DNA of 64,000 bases. Source: JANXUF01 sp043747685. GTDB lineage: Bacteria; Actinomycetota; Acidimicrobiia; Acidimicrobiales; Ilumatobacteraceae. The stretch spans positions 24,155-88,154 of the forward strand of contig JAYTOR010000076.1 in assembly GCA_043747685.1 (NCBI GenBank), written 5' to 3'. The position numbers and the translations under genes are program-made. This document shows, one piece after another, positions 60,866 through 64,000 of the stretch (its first letter is position 1; each line of letters starts with the position of its first letter). The notes beneath the pieces were generated by a model. That model was not told where the DNA came from. It made no database searches and saw only the letters and a program-made list of their open reading frames with translations.

Positions 60866-61435
60866 TACGTACTCCTTGAGGTGAACTGATCTGTGCGGTG
60901 AAGCAGTGGTTGACGTGGGACCGATTCGAACGTGTTGGCAGCGGCATCGGCAGAATTGGGCTCGTTCATCAGGTGTGGTTGCAGACGGGATCTGTAGTGG
61001 TCGCTTCCAGTGGGATCATCCGGATCTCGTTGGCGCACATCGCGAGTCCGGATCGATGGACCCTGGCAAACGGGTCACGACTTCGGAATCCTCTCATGGT
61101 GAGGCCGGAGGATTCCCTTCGCTGTACGAGCCCCTGGCCCCGTGGAAGTCGGGACCGATCCGTACCAACCATTGCTAGCTCCTCGAGTTCATCGGGATGC
61201 CAGCCGGGGTCCGGAGCCAACAAGGCGTCCAGCAAGTTGCGGGACGACTACGACTCTACGCCTGACGGGTGATCGCGCACCGAGGACTCGCTTTGCGCTG
61301 CCATCGTCGGGCCTCTTGATGCGTTGCTACTGATTAGGTTTGGGTGCCAGCTGCGCTGGGTACCAGACGAAGAGGAATATCAGGGTCAATCCGTCAGGCG
61401 AGTTCTGAGGCGCAACCCTTCACCGTGGAGCACCC
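60866..61435. other. Long intergenic region upstream of heliorhodopsin
   Basis: 570 bases between the ferredoxin (-) and heliorhodopsin (+) genes. A - strand frame at 60969-61235 is open (…CANEIRMIPLEATTTDPVC) but shows no family features, ribosome site or clear start. Promoters for both neighbours should lie here; I see no convincing motif. Confidence 0.4.
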
Positions 61436-62254
61436 ATGCGAACTGAACCGTCCCCGGACGTGCCGTCCGATCTCTCAGGCAACAGCGGTGACCGACCGGA
61501 CGGCATCGACGTGACAATGCGCCGTCTTCGGGTCACCAATGTGGTGCTCGGCCTGTTCCATGGCGTCCAGGCAGCGATCATGTTGATCGCCACGAACAGC
61601 CGGTCGCTGCCAGTCACTGGAGCGTTCAGCAACGGGCCTCCCGGACAACCCGCTGGCCCGACACGGCTGGAACAGCTGTTCTCGTATCGCATCGGTTACG
61701 CCACCGCCGCCTTTCTTCTTCTGTCGGCGTTCTTTCATCTGCTGGTTGCCAGCCCGATCGGATTTCGGGGATATCGGGCCGAGTTGTTGGCTGGCCGCAA
61801 CCGGTTCCGGTGGCTCGAGTACTCGCTGTCGGCATCGGTCATGATCGTGCTCATCGCGGGGATCGTCGGGATCAGCGATGTCGCCGCATTGCTCGCCCTG
61901 TTCGCCGTCAACGCAGCGATGATCCTGTTCGGCTGGCTGATGGAAACCACCAACACTGCTGGCGAACGCGTTGTATGGACGCCGTTCGTGTTCGGTTCGA
62001 TCGCCGGTGTCACACCATGGTTGTGCATCACGATCTACATCGCCAACGCCAACGGCGACGTGCCATCTTTCGTGTACGGGATCCTCGTGTCACTGTTCGT
62101 GTTGTTCAACTGCTTCGCAGTGAACCAGCTCCTCCAGTACCGAGCCAATGGCCGCTGGTGCAACTACCTGTATGGCGAACGCGTGTACATGTGGCTTAGC
62201 CTCATCGCCAAGTCAGCGCTCGCATGGCAGATCTTCGTCAACGTCTTGATCTGA
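61436..62254 (+). CDS. Heliorhodopsin
   Basis: A 272-residue seven-helix protein of the heliorhodopsin family. Helix A starts RRLRVTNVVLGLFHGVQA; FRWLEYSLSASVMIVLIAGI carries the likely counter-ion Glu of helix C; NAAMILFGWLMETTN and FVYGILVSLFVLFN follow; the retinal-binding lysine is K259 in LSLIAKSALAWQIF of helix G. Heliorhodopsins lie with the N-terminus inside, do not pump ions strongly and are thought to sense light or tune enzymes. The first ~27 residues are a polar extension. GTGGAG precedes the ATG. Retinal would come from beta-carotene, which the crt genes at 22-29 kb can make, but no carotenoid cleavage gene is in the window. Confidence 0.93.
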   Translation: MRTEPSPDVPSDLSGNSGDRPDGIDVTMRRLRVTNVVLGLFHGVQAAIMLIATNSRSLPVTGAFSNGPPGQPAGPTRLEQLFSYRIGYATAAFLLLSAFFHLLVASPIGFRGYRAELLAGRNRFRWLEYSLSASVMIVLIAGIVGISDVAALLALFAVNAAMILFGWLMETTNTAGERVVWTPFVFGSIAGVTPWLCITIYIANANGDVPSFVYGILVSLFVLFNCFAVNQLLQYRANGRWCNYLYGERVYMWLSLIAKSALAWQIFVNVLI

Positions 62255-62377
62255 ATCCGGTTCCCGAGCCTCCAGCCAAGACAACGTCAACCGGGTGGCA
62301 GACGCCTCGCATCTCTACGATCGCGATGACAACGTCATCGCCAAGCTCAACTGCACCGGCCGCCACGAACAGCCGCC

Positions 62378-64000
62378 ATGAACCACCCACGCCACCCCGT
62401 CACCGCGTCTAGTGAGTCCAGCGGCGCCACCGTTCACGACGCCGCTCACACACCGGCAACGACCCACGACCATCAGGCTGGCACCAGCCATGAGGGCCAT
62501 GACAAGCACGCTGGTCACGACCCGGAGATGTTCCGACGCCGGTTCTGGCTGACCCTAGCCGTCACGATCCCGCTCGTCGTCACCAGCCACACGGTGATGG
62601 ACTGGTTCAACTACACGGTCGACCTGCCGCTGATGGCGTGGTACGGGCCGGTGCTCGGCACGATCGTGTCCTCTGGGGAGGCTGGCCATTCCTCGCTGGT
62701 GGTGTCGCCGAGGTCTGCGACCGTCTGCCCGGGATGATGCTGCTGATCACGATGGCGATCAGCGTTGCTTACGTCGCCTCGATGGCAACCAGTCTCGACT
62801 GGCTCGACCTCGAGTTCTGGTGGGAACTCGCTGCGCTGGTGACGATCATGCTGCTCGGCCACTGGCAAGAGATGAAAGCAATCGGCCAGGCACAGAACGC
62901 GCTCGCCGCGCTCGCAGCGCTGCTGCCCGACGAGGCCGATCTTGTCGACGGCGACTCGATCCGACTGGTTGCCGCGTCAGAGCTACATGTCGGCGACGTC
63001 GTGTTGGTCCGACCCGGCGCGCGAACCGCCCGCCGCCGGCTCGATCGTCGAGGGTGCCGCCGAAGTCGACGATCGATGATCACTGGCGAGTCCAAGCCCG
63101 TCAACCGGACAGTCGGCGGCCGTGTTGTGGCCGGCACGGTGTCGACCGACAGCTCGATCCGGGTCCGTGTTGACGCCATTGGCGACGACACCGCGCTGGC
63201 CGGGATCCAGCGGCTCGTCGCCGACGCCCAAGCCAGCCAGAGCCGAGCCCAGGCGCTCGCCGACCGGTTCGCCGTCTTGCTGTTCTACGTCGCGGTCGCC
63301 TCTGCGGTTGTCACGTTCCCTGTGTGGTGGGCGATCGGTGATCTCGATGCCGCGATCACCAACACCGTCACCGTGCTCGTCATCGCCTGCCCCCACGCCC
63401 TTGGACTTGCGATCCCGCTCGTGATCGCCATCTCGACCGCTGTGTCTGCGAAGGCCGGGATCCTGGTCAAGGACCGCATCGCCCTCGAACGGATGCGCTC
63501 CATCGGCACCGTGCTGTTCGATAAGACGGGCACGCTCACCAAGGGTGCCCACGTTGTCACTGAAGTCGCCCGAACCGACGAGTTCGACAACGACCGGGTA
63601 CTGGGCACCGCTGCAGCCGTCGAGGCCGAAAGCGAGCACCCCTTCGCGAGGGCGATCGTCACCGCCGCCGGCGAGAGCGATGTGCCGAAGGGACGAACTT
63701 CCGGTCGATCACCGGGCGCGGCGTTACCGCCGATATTGAGGGCACCACCTACGCCGTCGGCGGGCCGGCGCTGCTGCGCCAACGTCAGCTCGAGATCCCC
63801 GAGTCGCTCCGCGACACCGTCACCGGATGGGAGCAGCGAGGCGCAGCCGTGCTTTACCTCGCCAACGACACTCAGATCGTCGGTGCCATGGCAACTCGAG
63901 GACGAAATCCGCCCCGAGGCCCGCCAAGCCGTCGCCTACCCGCGCCAGATGGGTGTCCATGTGGCGATGATCACCGGCGACGCCCGCCAGGTCGCCGAAG
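62378..64000 (+). pseudogene. CopB-type copper P1B-ATPase, several frameshifts, runs off the right edge
   Basis: A His-rich start (HDHQAGTSHEGHDKHAGHD) leads to the A-domain SMITGES, the IB-3 membrane motif ACPHALGLAIPL and the phosphorylation site DKTGTLTKGA, so this was a CopB-like copper-export ATPase. The frame breaks at about 62668 (FLWGGWPFLAGG continues in another frame), between 63010 and 63080 around the RPGA...TGES region, near 63690 (SITGRGVTADIEGTTY in the next frame) and near 63890. Each needs one or two missing bases. Either the gene is decayed or this contig end has poor base quality. A short frame ending on its ATG (ASHLYDRDDNVIAKL) may be the end of an upstream operon gene. 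Confidence 0.8.

Noticed and set aside
60969..61235. Open - strand frame upstream of the ferredoxin gene
   Set aside because: It has no family features, no clear ribosome site and no conserved start; it may be chance in GC-rich DNA.
1..64000. CRISPR arrays, tRNA and rRNA genes
   Set aside because: No regularly spaced repeats, cloverleaf-type sequences or ribosomal RNA signatures were recognised on reading. A covariance-model scan would be needed to exclude small RNAs.

Overview
The window looks like the chromosome of a high-GC actinomycete. An Acidimicrobiia-like lineage (Ilumatobacter or Microthrix relatives) is my best guess, made from gene content only: heterodimeric lycopene cyclase (CrtYc/CrtYd), the GlgE maltosyl pathway, orphan AbiEi/DUF559-type genes, a MalT-like LuxR regulator and a heliorhodopsin. 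No rRNA, tRNA, CRISPR array or intact insertion sequence was seen. Genes are tightly packed, often with 1-base gaps or ATGA overlaps.

Layout. 0-2.7 kb: a pterin dehydratase/VOC fusion cut by the left edge, a HAD nucleotidase and a Tim44-like membrane protein. 2.8-6.7 kb: a branched-chain 2-oxoacid dehydrogenase operon (E1alpha-E1beta-E2). 6.8-12.5 kb: a heme N-demethylase-like protein with an FMN-oxidase-fold protein, an enoyl-CoA hydratase and two acyl-CoA synthetases. 12.7-14.5 kb: an orphan DUF559-type gene flanked by two copies of an intergenic palindrome, then a metal-receptor protein. 14.5-18.6 kb: partner-switching regulators (STAS protein and two RsbW-like proteins) around trehalose-6-phosphate synthase and a HAD phosphatase. 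18.9-21.9 kb: a short Crp-like regulator and a GAF-PAS-GGDEF-EAL protein. 22-29 kb: a convergent carotenoid locus, with crtYc-crtYd-crtZ on + and a fused idi-crtE, crtI, crtB, a glycosyltransferase and an acyltransferase on -. The predicted product is a hydroxylated beta-ring carotenoid carrying an acylated sugar. 29-36.5 kb: a GlgX-GlgE-TreS/maltokinase operon. 36.8-43.5 kb: an FMN-binding protein, a lipoprotein, a PAP2 phosphatase, a ChrB-like protein, a BluB-CobT fusion for cobalamin lower-ligand synthesis, a diguanylate cyclase and a cysteine hydrolase. 43.5-49.9 kb: a decayed Ala/Pro/Val-rich gene, a CoA-transferase, an ABC-2 exporter and a LuxR regulator.

From about 50 kb the region changes character. 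Restriction-modification and SIR2-like fragments (51.7-52.7 kb) precede a photolyase-like protein with its two domains in reversed order and a DUF2256-DUF3253 neighbour. A two-gene surface-glycan operon follows (55-59.2 kb). Next come relics of a MobF conjugative relaxase and a NuoF-like protein, an intact ferredoxin, an intact heliorhodopsin, and a CopB-type copper ATPase with several frameshifts that runs off the right edge. Frameshifts cluster in the last 5 kb, so real gene decay and assembly error are both possible there.

Together the genes suggest a sunlit, aerobic, osmotically stressed lifestyle: carotenoids, a photolyase relative and a heliorhodopsin for light; trehalose and alpha-glucan metabolism for stress; and c-di-GMP and partner-switch signalling for control. 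Two patterns recur across the window: a 44-47 bp palindrome family in intergenic gaps, and short tandem repeats at the N-terminal ends of, or between, otherwise ordinary genes.
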